Origin: Acholeplasmatales bacterium
Lineage (GTDB): Bacteria > Bacillota_I > Bacilli_A > Acholeplasmatales > Acholeplasmataceae
DNA: 64,000 nucleotides
Direction: 5' to 3'
NCBI GenBank assembly: GCA_031284585.1
Contig: JAITXT010000028.1
Coordinates: 1-64,000, forward strand
Shown here: positions 51,404 to 59,822 of the stretch, piece after piece
Numbering within the stretch: the first letter of the stretch is position 1
Layout of the letters: every line of letters begins with the position of its first letter
Notes under the pieces: generated by a model
What the model saw: the letters and a program-made list of their open reading frames with translations, nothing else
Database searches by the model: none
What the model was told of the DNA's origin: nothing
Program-made: the position numbers and the translations under genes

Positions 51404-51858
51404 AAAAATTAAATCTTATATTAATAGTTATTTTAATGGGTTTATTGGTGTCTTGTCAAAAAACTGAAACTATTACTGAACCACTAAAAGCGACTATTAC
51501 AAATTATTCATATTCAAAAACAGAAAAACAATTAATAAGAAATAGAGAAAGACTTACTTCTATTATTTCAAATTATGACAAAAATAGTCAAGAAGCTCTA
51601 GCTCAAGATCTTGAAAAGTACGACTCTGAGTTCTTCAAAGAAAAGATTATAGTCTTAGTTAATTTTAGAGATAGTTCTCCTGATACATTATTTGAACTTA
51701 AAAGTGCAGTAATTATAAAAGGTGTTATTTATGTTACTTTTAATAAAAGGGTTGCTGCAGATCCAAAACCAGGCTCAATTTCTTGGAATTATTTCATCGA
51801 GATTAGAGAAACTGAAAAAATAACTAGAATTGATTATAAATTTATAAATTTAAGTTAA
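51400..51858 (+). CDS. Small lipoprotein of unknown function
   Basis: 152 residues. The signal peptide ends in the lipobox LVSC (Cys19), so the rest is anchored outside. The mature part is about 130 residues, with a beta-rich second half (FFKEKIIVLVNFRDSSPDTLFELKSAVI). No family recognised. It is the last gene of the mutS operon, overlapping aroQ. A gap of 116 nt separates it from efp. Confidence 0.75.
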   Translation: MKKLNLILIVILMGLLVSCQKTETITEPLKATITNYSYSKTEKQLIRNRERLTSIISNYDKNSQEALAQDLEKYDSEFFKEKIIVLVNFRDSSPDTLFELKSAVIIKGVIYVTFNKRVAADPKPGSISWNYFIEIRETEKITRIDYKFINLS

Positions 51859-51974
51859 TTGCTTATTTTTAATCATTAAATGGATAAAAAGAACAATAAA
51901 AGTGCTTTTTTTTGTAAATTTTGTTATGATTATATAGTCATAATAAATAAATATTTAAATTAAGGAGATAATTT

Positions 51975-52538
51975 ATGGTAAGTACAAATGATTTTAAAAC
52001 AGGAATTACAATTGAATACGAGGGAGAAATATATCAAGTGTTAGAATTTTTACATGTTAAACCAGGTAAAGGTAATACATTTGTAAGAGCTAAAATTAAA
52101 AATTTAAGGACTGGTTCAACAGTTGATTATCGCTTTGATGCTGGAATTAAAATAAAACTTGCAACTATTGAAAAGAAACCTATGCAATATTTATATGCAG
52201 ATGGATCTAAGAGAGTCTTCATGGATACTTCTACTTACGAACAAATAGAAATCGAAGAAGATGTTATTAAAAATGAGATTTTGTATATTAAAGAATCTAA
52301 TGAAGTTCAAATAAACTTTTATGGTTCTGAGATTTTAGGTATAACATTACCAGATAAAGTAGTTTTAGAAGTTGTGGACACAATAAGCGGTGTTAAAGGA
52401 GATAACACTAAGACTAATTCTTTAAAAGATGCTGTTTTGGAAACTTCTCTTTTAGTAAAGGTTCCAATGTTTATTGAAAATGGAGATAAAATTATCGTTT
52501 CTACTTGGGATGGTACTTATGTATCTAGGGAGAAATAG
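51975..52538 (+). CDS. efp: Elongation factor P
   Basis: 187 residues with three beta-barrel domains. The loop that reaches the ribosomal P-site is HVKPGKGNTFVR, with Lys32 in the PGKG context that in Bacillus EF-P is modified by 5-aminopentanol. It relieves stalling at polyproline. AAGGAGA lies upstream. The C-terminal domain ends in KIIVSTWDGTYVSREK, as in the family. No modification enzyme is next to it. It sits after aroQ as in many Firmicutes. Confidence 0.97.
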   Translation: MVSTNDFKTGITIEYEGEIYQVLEFLHVKPGKGNTFVRAKIKNLRTGSTVDYRFDAGIKIKLATIEKKPMQYLYADGSKRVFMDTSTYEQIEIEEDVIKNEILYIKESNEVQINFYGSEILGITLPDKVVLEVVDTISGVKGDNTKTNSLKDAVLETSLLVKVPMFIENGDKIIVSTWDGTYVSREK

Positions 52539-52570
52539 ATAGTGTTAAAATTAACTATTTTAGTTTTAGT

Positions 52571-53302
52571 ATGGTAAGAATAAATAAATATTTAAGTAAT
52601 CACGGTATTGCTTCTAGACGTAAAGTTGAAGAATTTATTCTAGAGGGTAGAGTTACTGTAAACAATGAAGTAATTAAAAATCTAGGTTTCCAAGTTGGAC
52701 CTAATGATAAAGTTTATTTTGATGGTAATTTAATAGCTGAAGTTGATAAAGTTTATTTTTTGATGAATAAACCAAGAGGTATTATTACATCAGTTAGCGA
52801 TGAAAAAGGAAGAAAAACGGTTATTGATCTTTTAAATGATGAAGATAAAACCTCGAGAGTATATCCAATTGGTCGTTTAGATTATGATACAAAAGGGGTA
52901 TTGTTACTAACAAATGATGGAGAATTAACAAACATTTTATCACATCCTAAAAATGAGATTGAAAGAGAATATTTAGTTAGAGTAGGAAGTGTTGTCATTA
53001 AAGATGTTGTTAGAAAACTACGAGTAAGAGCTTATATCGATGATTCAACTTATGTTAAACCTAAATATGTTAAAATTGATGAATTAGATAAAAATAACAC
53101 TTCTACATTAATAAGAATGATCCTAGTAGATGGTAAAAATCATGAAGTTAAAAAAATATTTGAGCATCTTGGTTATAAAGTAATTCACCTCACTAGAGTG
53201 AGGTATGCATTTCTTGATACTGAGGGTTTAAAGGAAGGTTCATATCGACCTTTGAAAATTCATGAGATAAAGAAACTATATTCCTATAAAAAAGGTATTT
53301 AG
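52571..53302 (+). CDS. rluB: Pseudouridine synthase, RsuA/RluB family
   Basis: 243 residues. The N-terminal S4 RNA-binding domain is VRINKYLSNHGIASRRKVEEFI. The catalytic aspartate lies in YPIGRLDYDTKGVLLLTND (about residue 105). The C-terminal block is KNHEVKKIFEHLGYKV. It turns uridine to pseudouridine in rRNA; RluB (23S 2605) is the best fit in Firmicutes, though RsuA (16S 516) cannot be excluded. No ribosome site is obvious upstream. It starts 32 nt after efp. Confidence 0.88.
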   Translation: MVRINKYLSNHGIASRRKVEEFILEGRVTVNNEVIKNLGFQVGPNDKVYFDGNLIAEVDKVYFLMNKPRGIITSVSDEKGRKTVIDLLNDEDKTSRVYPIGRLDYDTKGVLLLTNDGELTNILSHPKNEIEREYLVRVGSVVIKDVVRKLRVRAYIDDSTYVKPKYVKIDELDKNNTSTLIRMILVDGKNHEVKKIFEHLGYKVIHLTRVRYAFLDTEGLKEGSYRPLKIHEIKKLYSYKKGI

Positions 53303-53341
53303 GTTAATTATTGTTATTTTAGATATTAATTTAGATAAGTA

Positions 53342-53350
53342 TGGTATAAT
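53342..53350 (+). promoter_or_regulatory. Extended -10 promoter of the cmk-rpsA-der-gpsA operon
   Basis: TGGTATAAT, a perfect TGnTATAAT, lies 20 nt before the cmk start, with GGTGGAGG between them. It opens the four-gene run to gpsA. Confidence 0.6.
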
Positions 53351-53370
53351 TTTTAAGGTGGAGGACTCAA

Positions 53371-54033
53371 ATGGTTGGTTTTATATTGGCAATTGATGGA
53401 CCTGCGGGTAGTGGAAAAACTACTGTTAGTATCGAAGTTGCGAGAAAGTTAGGCTGGACACATATTGATACTGGTGCAATGTATCGCGCAGTTACCTATT
53501 ATGCACTTCTAAACAAAATAGACCTTTTTGATGAGAATCTATATGGTTTTTTGGAAACTATCGATATTAATTATAAAGAAAATCAGCTATATTTAAATGG
53601 AATTAATATTTCGGCTGAACTTAGATCTGTAGAAGTAACTAAAAATGTATCATTAGTTTCTTCACTAAAAGTTGTACGAGATAATCTTGTATCTTTGCAG
53701 AGAAAAGTTGCTGCAAAAATTAAGTTTGTTGTCATGGATGGCAGGGATATCGGTACAGTTGTGCTTCCAAATGCTAATCTAAAAATTTACTTGACTGCTT
53801 TGATTGAAGAAAGAGCGAAAAGGAGATTATTAGAAAATACTAATGTATTCAAAAATTCTTCTTTAGAAGAAATTATTGAAGACATTAAATTACGTGATTT
53901 TAAAGATTCTAATCGCGATATAAGTCCTCTGACTAAATCAGATGATGCGATTGAAATAGATACTACCTATATGACAATAGATGAAGTATCAGATGAGATT
54001 ATAAAAATTATTAAATCAAGGAGAATTAATTAA
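53371..54033 (+). CDS. cmk: Cytidylate kinase
   Basis: 220 residues. The P-loop is IDGPAGSGKTT, followed by HIDTGAMYRAVTYYAL and VMDGRDIGTVVLP, the CMP-binding signature. It phosphorylates CMP and dCMP. GGTGGAGG precedes it. Cmk next to rpsA and der is the conserved Firmicute order. Confidence 0.96.
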   Translation: MVGFILAIDGPAGSGKTTVSIEVARKLGWTHIDTGAMYRAVTYYALLNKIDLFDENLYGFLETIDINYKENQLYLNGINISAELRSVEVTKNVSLVSSLKVVRDNLVSLQRKVAAKIKFVVMDGRDIGTVVLPNANLKIYLTALIEERAKRRLLENTNVFKNSSLEEIIEDIKLRDFKDSNRDISPLTKSDDAIEIDTTYMTIDEVSDEIIKIIKSRRIN

Positions 54034-54036
54034 TTT

Positions 54037-55467
54037 ATGTCAGAAAACGAATATAATTATCAAGATTTACCTCTTTTTCCAAAGACGGGAGACAAATATA
54101 AAGGGATTGTTACTAGGGTTGAAAGCGATACTTTAACTATCGATTTTGGTTTTCCTATTGAAGGAAAAATTCATCCAGAATATTATTCTAGTCCTAAAGT
54201 TTCAACTTTTGAGGGATTAATTAAAGTAGGAGATGAAATTGAATTTATTGTTTCTTCAGTTTTAGATGGTGATGGAGCTATTGCTTTATTATCTAGACTT
54301 CCATTACAAAAGGAAGAAAAATATAATGAATTTAAATTAACTTATGATCCTAATAAAGTTTATAAGTTTAAAGTAGTTGAAAAACTAAAAACTGGTGTAA
54401 GAGGTAAAGTAGAAGGTTACGATGCTTTTCTACCATTAAGTCTTTTAAGTGTTAAAATTCCTGATGATTTTAAGAAATTATTAATTGATGTAATTATTCT
54501 TGAAGTTCCAGATCCTCTTGATAGGAAAAAAAGTGTTTTAGTTTCTAATTCTCATGTAGTTAAAAGAGAAAATCATGCTAAATATGAAGAAAAACAAGTT
54601 CTTAAAAAGATATCTTATGACAAATTGAATGCATCAGATATCGTTGAAGGTACTGTTGGAGATGTAACTGATTATTGTTATTTTATAAATATTGAGAATA
54701 CTAGAGGTATTTTAAGATTTTCTAATCTTGATTATTCAAGAGTTAATAATCCTAAAGAATTTTTGCATATTGGGGATACTGTTACAGTTAAAATTTTAAG
54801 TAAAGAAAAAGATAAACTTGAATTATCGATTAAAGATGCTAAACCTACTCCTTATGAAGAATATGCTAGTTTGCATAACGTTGGAGAAACTGTTAAAGGA
54901 AAAATTTATAAGAAACTTCCTAGTTTAACTTTAGTTGAACTTGCTAAAGGAGTGATTGGTGGACTTCATATATCTGAATTAACTTGGAATCCTAATGATA
55001 ATTCTGAAGGATATTTAAAAGTTGGAAATGAAATCGAAGTTAAAATCATTAAATTGGATGCTGACTCACAAAGAATTTCTTTATCTAAAAAACAAATTGA
55101 AAGTAATCCATGGGATGATTTTTCATATAGACAATTTGATGTTGTAAAATGCACAATTACTTCAATTACTAATGAGGGAATTGGCGTATCACTTGGAAAA
55201 GTTGATACTGTAATAGCTAGAAGAGATTTACCTCTATCTGTAAAGAATTTAGAATCTCATTATGTTGTTGGTGAAGTAGTTGAAGCTCAGATTGTTGAAC
55301 TTAATGTTAAAAATTGGCATATTAGATTATCAGTTAGAAAAATAGTTGAGCAAAATGAACGTGTTGAATATGAAAAATATTTAGGCACTCAAGATGATAA
55401 TGACTCCTTCAAACAAACAGTCGGTGGATTGTTAAAAAAAGAAGTTAGAGATAAAGAAAAGAAATAA
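54037..55467 (+). CDS. rpsA: Ribosomal protein S1-like RNA-binding protein
   Basis: 476 residues with five S1-type OB repeats: about 15-95, 105-180, 200-270, 285-355 and 365-440. Typical GxVxxVxxxGxxVxL patterns recur, e.g. GTVGDVTDYCYFINI and GKIYKKLPSLTLVEL. The best-kept repeat is GGLHISELTWN. Firmicute S1 homologues are shorter than the E. coli six-repeat form. It binds mRNA during initiation, or acts more loosely as a translation helper. Follows cmk by 3 nt, after AAGGAG. Confidence 0.88.
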   Translation: MSENEYNYQDLPLFPKTGDKYKGIVTRVESDTLTIDFGFPIEGKIHPEYYSSPKVSTFEGLIKVGDEIEFIVSSVLDGDGAIALLSRLPLQKEEKYNEFKLTYDPNKVYKFKVVEKLKTGVRGKVEGYDAFLPLSLLSVKIPDDFKKLLIDVIILEVPDPLDRKKSVLVSNSHVVKRENHAKYEEKQVLKKISYDKLNASDIVEGTVGDVTDYCYFINIENTRGILRFSNLDYSRVNNPKEFLHIGDTVTVKILSKEKDKLELSIKDAKPTPYEEYASLHNVGETVKGKIYKKLPSLTLVELAKGVIGGLHISELTWNPNDNSEGYLKVGNEIEVKIIKLDADSQRISLSKKQIESNPWDDFSYRQFDVVKCTITSITNEGIGVSLGKVDTVIARRDLPLSVKNLESHYVVGEVVEAQIVELNVKNWHIRLSVRKIVEQNERVEYEKYLGTQDDNDSFKQTVGGLLKKEVRDKEKK

Positions 55468-55470
55468 GAG

Positions 55471-56784
55471 ATGTCTTTTAAAGTAGCTATTGTTGGAAGA
55501 CCTAATGTAGGCAAATCAACACTTTTTAATCGGTTAGTTGACAAAAGAATAGCTATTACTGATGATAAAAGCGGTACTACAAGAGATAGATTATATGGAA
55601 CGGTTAATTGGTTATCCAAGCAATTTTCGGTTATAGATACAGGTGGATTAGATTTTAAATCTACTACTTTTAGTGAACTTATTAAAAATCAAGTTGAGTT
55701 AGCAATCTTAGAAGCTGATCTTATCTTATTTTTAACTGATGCATATGATGGTTTATTAGCAGATGATGAAGAAATAAAAAAGTTATTATTAAAACGCAAA
55801 AAAACTGTTCTTTGTGTTGTTAATAAAGTTGATAGTAATGATTTTCTAGAAAAAACATATGATTTTTATTCTCTTGGTTTTGATGATGTTGTTTGTATTT
55901 CTGCTTATCATGGAAGAGGAATTGGAGATTTATTAGATAAAATTATTTCATACATGGTAGAAACTGATAGTATAGATAATGAGTCTAAAATACCTTTTTG
56001 TATTATTGGGAGACCTAATGTTGGAAAATCTTCATTAACTAATGCAATTTTAGGTTTTGAAAGAGTAATAGTAAGTGAAGTTCCTGGAACTACCCTTGAT
56101 CCGACTCATACTTTTTTTGAGAGAGATAATAAAGAATATGTAGTAGTTGATACAGCAGGTATTAGAAAAACTAGTAAATTCGAAGAAGCTTTAGAAAAGT
56201 ATTCATTATTTAGAACAATAGATGTTGTGGAGCAAAGTGATGTTTGTTTATTAGTTATTGATGGAAGTGTTGGAGTTCAAGAACAAGATAAACATGTTTG
56301 TAGTTATATTACTGATGCAAATAAAGCAATCGTTATTATCGTTAATAAATGGGACTTAGTTGAAAAAGAAACTAATACCATGAAAGAAATGGAAGATAAA
56401 ATAAGAGATGAATTTAAATTTTTAAGTTATGCTGAAATAGTATTCTTATCTTCCCTTGAAAATAAAAGAATAGATAAGATTTTTGGTCCAATTGACAGGG
56501 CATATGAAAATTTTCATAAGAAAATAAAAACTTCTATCATTAATGAAATCTTAAATGATGCGATTTTATTTACTCCTCCTCAACCATTTAATCAAAAAAA
56601 AGCTAAGTTCTATTATGCACTTCAAGTAGGTACTTGCCCACCTAAAATAAGCATTTATGTAAACGAACCATTAAGCGTTCATTTTAGTTATGAGAGATAT
56701 CTAATTAATCAATTTAATAAATCTATTGATTTTACTGGAACTCCATTACTATTATTTTTTGAGAGAAAGATTACTACTGATTAG
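55471..56784 (+). CDS. der: GTPase Der (EngA)
   Basis: 437 residues with two tandem GTPase domains and a C-terminal KH-like domain. G1 motifs are GRPNVGKSTLFNRL (about 8-21) and GRPNVGKSSLTNAIL (about 179-193), with DTGG and DTAG for G3 and NKVD and NKWD for G4. It is needed for 50S ribosome assembly. Follows rpsA by 3 nt. Confidence 0.98.
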   Translation: MSFKVAIVGRPNVGKSTLFNRLVDKRIAITDDKSGTTRDRLYGTVNWLSKQFSVIDTGGLDFKSTTFSELIKNQVELAILEADLILFLTDAYDGLLADDEEIKKLLLKRKKTVLCVVNKVDSNDFLEKTYDFYSLGFDDVVCISAYHGRGIGDLLDKIISYMVETDSIDNESKIPFCIIGRPNVGKSSLTNAILGFERVIVSEVPGTTLDPTHTFFERDNKEYVVVDTAGIRKTSKFEEALEKYSLFRTIDVVEQSDVCLLVIDGSVGVQEQDKHVCSYITDANKAIVIIVNKWDLVEKETNTMKEMEDKIRDEFKFLSYAEIVFLSSLENKRIDKIFGPIDRAYENFHKKIKTSIINEILNDAILFTPPQPFNQKKAKFYYALQVGTCPPKISIYVNEPLSVHFSYERYLINQFNKSIDFTGTPLLLFFERKITTD

Positions 56785-56811
56785 TTATATTTTAAATTAA
56801 GGAGTATAGAG

Positions 56812-57804
56812 ATGAAAATTTCAATTTATGGTGGAGGTGCTTGGGGTTCTACTTTAGCTCAGGTACTTGCACAAAATGGTAATGAAGTACTAATTTTTGA
56901 CAAAAATGTTAATTACATTGAGAGTATTAATAAAGGAATTCATCCTGTTTTTAATGTTAATCTAGATTTAAAAATTAAAGGAACTCTTGACCTTGCTGAA
57001 GGGGTTAATTTTTCAAATATTTATTTGCTTGTCTTACCAGTTTTATATTTAAGAGGAGTCTTAAAAGATATAAATAAAGTTCTAAGAAAGAAAGTATGTT
57101 TTATTAATGCAAGTAAAGGAATTGAAGTTTTAACTTTAAAAACTCCTTCTATTATTGTTAAAGAAGAGATTGCTCCTTCAAAGCTTAATGGCTTTGTTAG
57201 TTTAACTGGACCAAGTCACGCTGAAGAGGTAATTAGAAGAAGAGTTACTCTTCTCACAGCAGCAAGCATTAATTGTAGTTTGGCTAAACAAGTACAAGAT
57301 CTTTTTTCTAATTCATATTTAAGAATCTATACATCTCTTGATACTATTGGCGCAGAACTTGCTGGTGTTACAAAAAATGCAATTGCTGTATCAAGTGGGA
57401 TAGTTCATGGAATGGGTATGGGTGAGAATGCAAGAGCTGCTCTAATTACTAGAGGTTTAATTGAAATAATTAAAGTAGTAGAGACATTTGGTGGAAAAAA
57501 AGAAACTGTTTATGGGCTTGCTGGATTAGGAGATTTAATTGTAACTGCTTCTTCAACTTTATCAAGGAATTTTAAAGCTGGTGTTAGAATTGGACAAGGT
57601 GTTCCACTTGAAACAATTTATAGTGAGGAAAAAGAAACAATTGAAGGTATTAGAACAATTCAAGCCTTAGCAGAATTATCTAAGAAAAACAATATTGAGT
57701 TACCAATAATAAATTCTACTTATGAAATTATTTTTAATAATTTATCTGCTCCTGATGCTTTAGAAAAATTACTATCTAGAGATCTTAAAGAAGAGGACTA
57801 TTAA
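56812..57804 (+). CDS. gpsA: Glycerol-3-phosphate dehydrogenase [NAD(P)+]
   Basis: 330 residues. The N-terminal GGGAWGSTLA motif binds NAD(P). The catalytic lysine lies in GAELAGVTKNAIAV (about 180-193) and GLAGLGDLIVT follows. It makes sn-glycerol-3-phosphate for phospholipids. AAGGAGT lies upstream, 27 nt from der. The PlsC-like gene at 28052 would be a distant pathway partner. Confidence 0.96.
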   Translation: MKISIYGGGAWGSTLAQVLAQNGNEVLIFDKNVNYIESINKGIHPVFNVNLDLKIKGTLDLAEGVNFSNIYLLVLPVLYLRGVLKDINKVLRKKVCFINASKGIEVLTLKTPSIIVKEEIAPSKLNGFVSLTGPSHAEEVIRRRVTLLTAASINCSLAKQVQDLFSNSYLRIYTSLDTIGAELAGVTKNAIAVSSGIVHGMGMGENARAALITRGLIEIIKVVETFGGKKETVYGLAGLGDLIVTASSTLSRNFKAGVRIGQGVPLETIYSEEKETIEGIRTIQALAELSKKNNIELPIINSTYEIIFNNLSAPDALEKLLSRDLKEEDY

Positions 57805-57885
57805 GCGGAAATGAGACTATAATAACATAAAAAAAACATAAATGTAGATAATTGTATTTATATAAAAAAAAACAATAATTTAGAA

Positions 57886-57891
57886 TATAAT
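57886..57891 (+). promoter_or_regulatory. -10 element of the hup gene
   Basis: TATAAT lies 43 nt before the ATG. The intervening sequence carries GGGAGG, a strong ribosome site. The -35 is weak. Confidence 0.45.
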
Positions 57892-57934
57892 TAATAAGAT
57901 TACTTATATTTTATAAGAAAAGGGAGGATATAAG

Positions 57935-58228
57935 ATGACAAAATCTGAATTAATTCAAGTGGTTGCTAAGAGAGCTGATGTAACCCAAAAGGAAGCTGAA
58001 ACAGTTATTAATGCACTAACTGCTACTATAACTGAAACACTAGCTAAAAGAGATGAACCAGTTATTATTTCTGGCTTTGGTTCATGGGTAGTAAGAAAAA
58101 GAGCTGCTAGAGCAGGGGTTGCACCTAGAGATGGAAAACCTATTCAAATTCCTGAACAAAAGTCTCCAGCTTTCAAAGCAGGAAAAGCTTTAAAAGATGC
58201 TGTTAAAGGTGTATCAAAAGCTGAATAA
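57935..58228 (+). CDS. hup: HU-family DNA-binding protein
   Basis: 97 residues. MTKSELIQVVAKRADVTQ at the start and GFGSWVVRKRAARAGVAPRDGKPIQIP for the DNA-grasping arm are typical HU blocks. It bends and compacts DNA. The GGGAGG ribosome site is strong, and the codon use is regular, as expected for an abundant protein. A 17-bp hairpin follows as terminator. It borders the accessory island to the right. Confidence 0.96.
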   Translation: MTKSELIQVVAKRADVTQKEAETVINALTATITETLAKRDEPVIISGFGSWVVRKRAARAGVAPRDGKPIQIPEQKSPAFKAGKALKDAVKGVSKAE

Positions 58229-58276
58229 AAGGCTTTAAATTTAATCTCTTTCATACTTTGAGTATAAATAGATTTT

Positions 58277-58314
58277 AAAAATAACTCTATACATTGTGTA
58301 TAGAGTTATTTTTT
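58277..58314. terminator. Very strong terminator after hup
   Basis: A perfect 17-bp stem (AAAATAACTCTATACA with its complement) closes a 3-nt loop (94-96 of this line) and ends in a T run. The A run on the other side would serve minus-strand transcripts too. Confidence 0.9.
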
Positions 58315-58325
58315 ATTATAAATTA

Positions 58326-58605
58326 TCAAATCCATACAATATTAGTTTGTAGGTTATCATGTTTGTCCATAAATTCAATATGATTTTTGTAGTAAAACTT
58401 TGTATTCATTTACTTTTTACGTAATGCATATATTTTAGAGTTACTTATCTCGTTATATTTAAGTATATTTTTTAAAATCTATATTTCAAAAAGGAATATG
58501 TGGATAAATATAATATTTTCCCGTAAATGTTTTTTCATCAATTAAATTATTATTTTTTACTTTTTTATCTTCTTCAATTATTAACAATAAAATCTCCTTT
58601 TATAT
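58326..58605 (-). pseudogene. Possible decayed gene fragment
   Basis: Reading minus, AAAGGAG stands before a TTG at about 58590 that opens 33 codons (…DEKTFTGKYYIYPHIPF). After a stop and a frame shift come ILKNILKYNEISNSKIYALRKK, stop, then in the same frame MNTKFYYKNHIEFMDKHDN and on to a stop at 58326. The pieces are polar and protein-like, unlike the random Phe/Leu runs on the other strand. No family recognised. In such AT-rich DNA this could be chance. Confidence 0.25.
58499..58507 (-). promoter_or_regulatory. Single DnaA box
   Basis: TGTGGATAA on plus, identical to the two boxes before ligA. It is alone here, so its meaning is unclear. Confidence 0.4.
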
Positions 58606-58757
58606 TGTGTATTAAATCAATAATATCGATAGAATATATTGAAAAACAGACAATATTCTTATTTTTATTATTCTATGTGAATAAAATTCTAAACTTTAAA
58701 AATTATTAAGTTACATCTCAAAATCTATAGTGTATTTATTATGAAATTAACTAATGA

Positions 58758-58787
58758 TTGACATGTAGAAGAAAATAATTACATAAT
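58758..58787 (+). promoter_or_regulatory. Sigma-A promoter candidate of the envelope cassette
   Basis: A perfect -35 TTGACA (58758-58763) is followed after 18 nt by CATAAT (58782-58787). A second possible -10, TATAAT, lies at 58812-58817 with no -35. Both lead into the short coupled ORF at 58847. Confidence 0.5.
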
Positions 58788-58846
58788 TTTCAAAAAAAAA
58801 TCTTTTTACTATATAATTAGACTATAAAAAGCAAAAAGGGGTATCT

Positions 58847-58900
58847 ATGAAGTTATTTTTAAAATTATATGGGAATAAAATATTAGTAAAGATTTTATGA
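58847..58900 (+). CDS. 17-residue leader ORF coupled to the lipoprotein gene
   Basis: ATG AAG TTA through TTA TGA encodes MKLFLKLYGNKILVKIL. A good ribosome site (AAAAAGGGG, about 58833-58841) lies 5-6 nt upstream, while the lipoprotein gene itself has no ribosome site. The stop TGA overlaps the lipoprotein start (ATGA at 58897-58900), the classic geometry of translational coupling. The peptide is basic and hydrophobic. It is either a coupling leader or a regulatory (attenuating) peptide. It has not been seen to be longer or to share sequence with the other genes. Confidence 0.5.
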   Translation: MKLFLKLYGNKILVKIL

Positions 58901-59700
58901 AAAAGAAGATTTTTTTACTCACGGTTTCCTTTTTCTTTGTATTTGTTCTTTCAAGTTGTGAATTTTTTTTCTCTGACAAAATAACACACAAGAGAAATTC
59001 TATTTGGAAAGACGAAAATGACATACTTAGTTTTAAAATAATAGGTTTTCAAGATCAGAGTGGTAATGGTACCATTGTAATTAAAAATGAAACTTACGAT
59101 GTGAATTGTTATTTCACTCGCAATGTACTATTTATAGTATTTATTGATGATGCACCAACACCGAGACTACTAAAGACTGGTGTTGATGGTACAATTACAT
59201 TTGTAAAAAATAATTTTAAATACGTAGAAAATCAAATTAAGGTAGATATTGATTTTTTTTTATCTGAAGATGAAGGAATTTATATGCCTCTTGTCTTATT
59301 TAACGAAAAGTTACCTGATTCAGAAATAGATGCAAAAAAAATGTTTGATTGTACATTTACTAGTGAATTTATTGAATTTTATTCTGTAGATCTCAAAGTA
59401 ACAAAGGGAAAATTAATAATGTTATATTCGAGATATTGTAATAAATCATTTTCATTTTATGGAATAAATAGAACTAATGATAGTTTAATTAAAGTAATAT
59501 TTGAAGATAATAGACTTACTATTTACAATATTGATGAAAAAGGAGAAATAACTTCAATTTTACTAAGTGGAACATATACAACTAAAGTTAATGTTGATCA
59601 AATGACGTTTAAATTAGATCCTTTATTTACTATTAATGATAGTTCTGAAGATATTATTTTCAATATACATAATTTTGGCGAGAGTTTTCCATATGAATAA
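58897..59700 (+). CDS. Lipoprotein, paralogue of the 61499 protein
   Basis: 267 residues. The signal peptide ends in LSSC (Cys21), so the mature protein is lipid-anchored outside. The rest is beta-rich: GTIVIKNETYDVNCYF, then DAPTPRLLKTGVDGTITF and IKVIFEDNRLTIYNIDEKG. These blocks recur in order in the protein at 61499: DAPTNELL, then DCYFTS for DCTFTS, IKVYFQENNKVSIYIVDKNG, and LLSGTYKTSIN for LLSGTYTTKVN. No known family. It has no ribosome site of its own and appears coupled to the 17-codon leader. AT content is higher than in the housekeeping genes. Confidence 0.8.
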   Translation: MKKKIFLLTVSFFFVFVLSSCEFFFSDKITHKRNSIWKDENDILSFKIIGFQDQSGNGTIVIKNETYDVNCYFTRNVLFIVFIDDAPTPRLLKTGVDGTITFVKNNFKYVENQIKVDIDFFLSEDEGIYMPLVLFNEKLPDSEIDAKKMFDCTFTSEFIEFYSVDLKVTKGKLIMLYSRYCNKSFSFYGINRTNDSLIKVIFEDNRLTIYNIDEKGEITSILLSGTYTTKVNVDQMTFKLDPLFTINDSSEDIIFNIHNFGESFPYE

Positions 59701-59768
59701 GGTTAATTCATAAATATTTCCGACTTTAATTATGTTTATTTTCAATTAAAATAACATTTTTACATTAA

Positions 59769-59799
59769 TTTACAAATTATCTAATTAATACGTTATATT
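59769..59799 (+). promoter_or_regulatory. Promoter candidate for the 59823 gene
   Basis: TTTACA (59769-59774) and TATATT (59794-59799) are spaced by 19 nt, one or two mismatches from consensus. GGAGGGGG lies between it and the start at 59823. Confidence 0.4.
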
Positions 59800-59822
59800 A
59801 AAGTTAAAGATTGGAGGGGGTC

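Larger units (their letters stand above)
58229..58846. other. Long AT-rich spacer between hup and the envelope cassette
   Basis: About 620 nt with no intact gene. It holds the hup terminator, a lone perfect DnaA box at 58499-58507, possible minus-strand gene debris (58326-58605) and, at the right end, promoter elements for the cassette. A 60-codon plus-strand reading frame at 58527-58709 is low-complexity Phe/Leu/Ile and looks accidental. Confidence 0.5.

Noticed and set aside
58527-58709. 60-codon plus-strand reading frame in the hup-cassette spacer
   Set aside because: Composition is almost only Phe, Leu, Ile, Lys and Asn, there is no ribosome site, and the sequence is A/T runs. It looks accidental.
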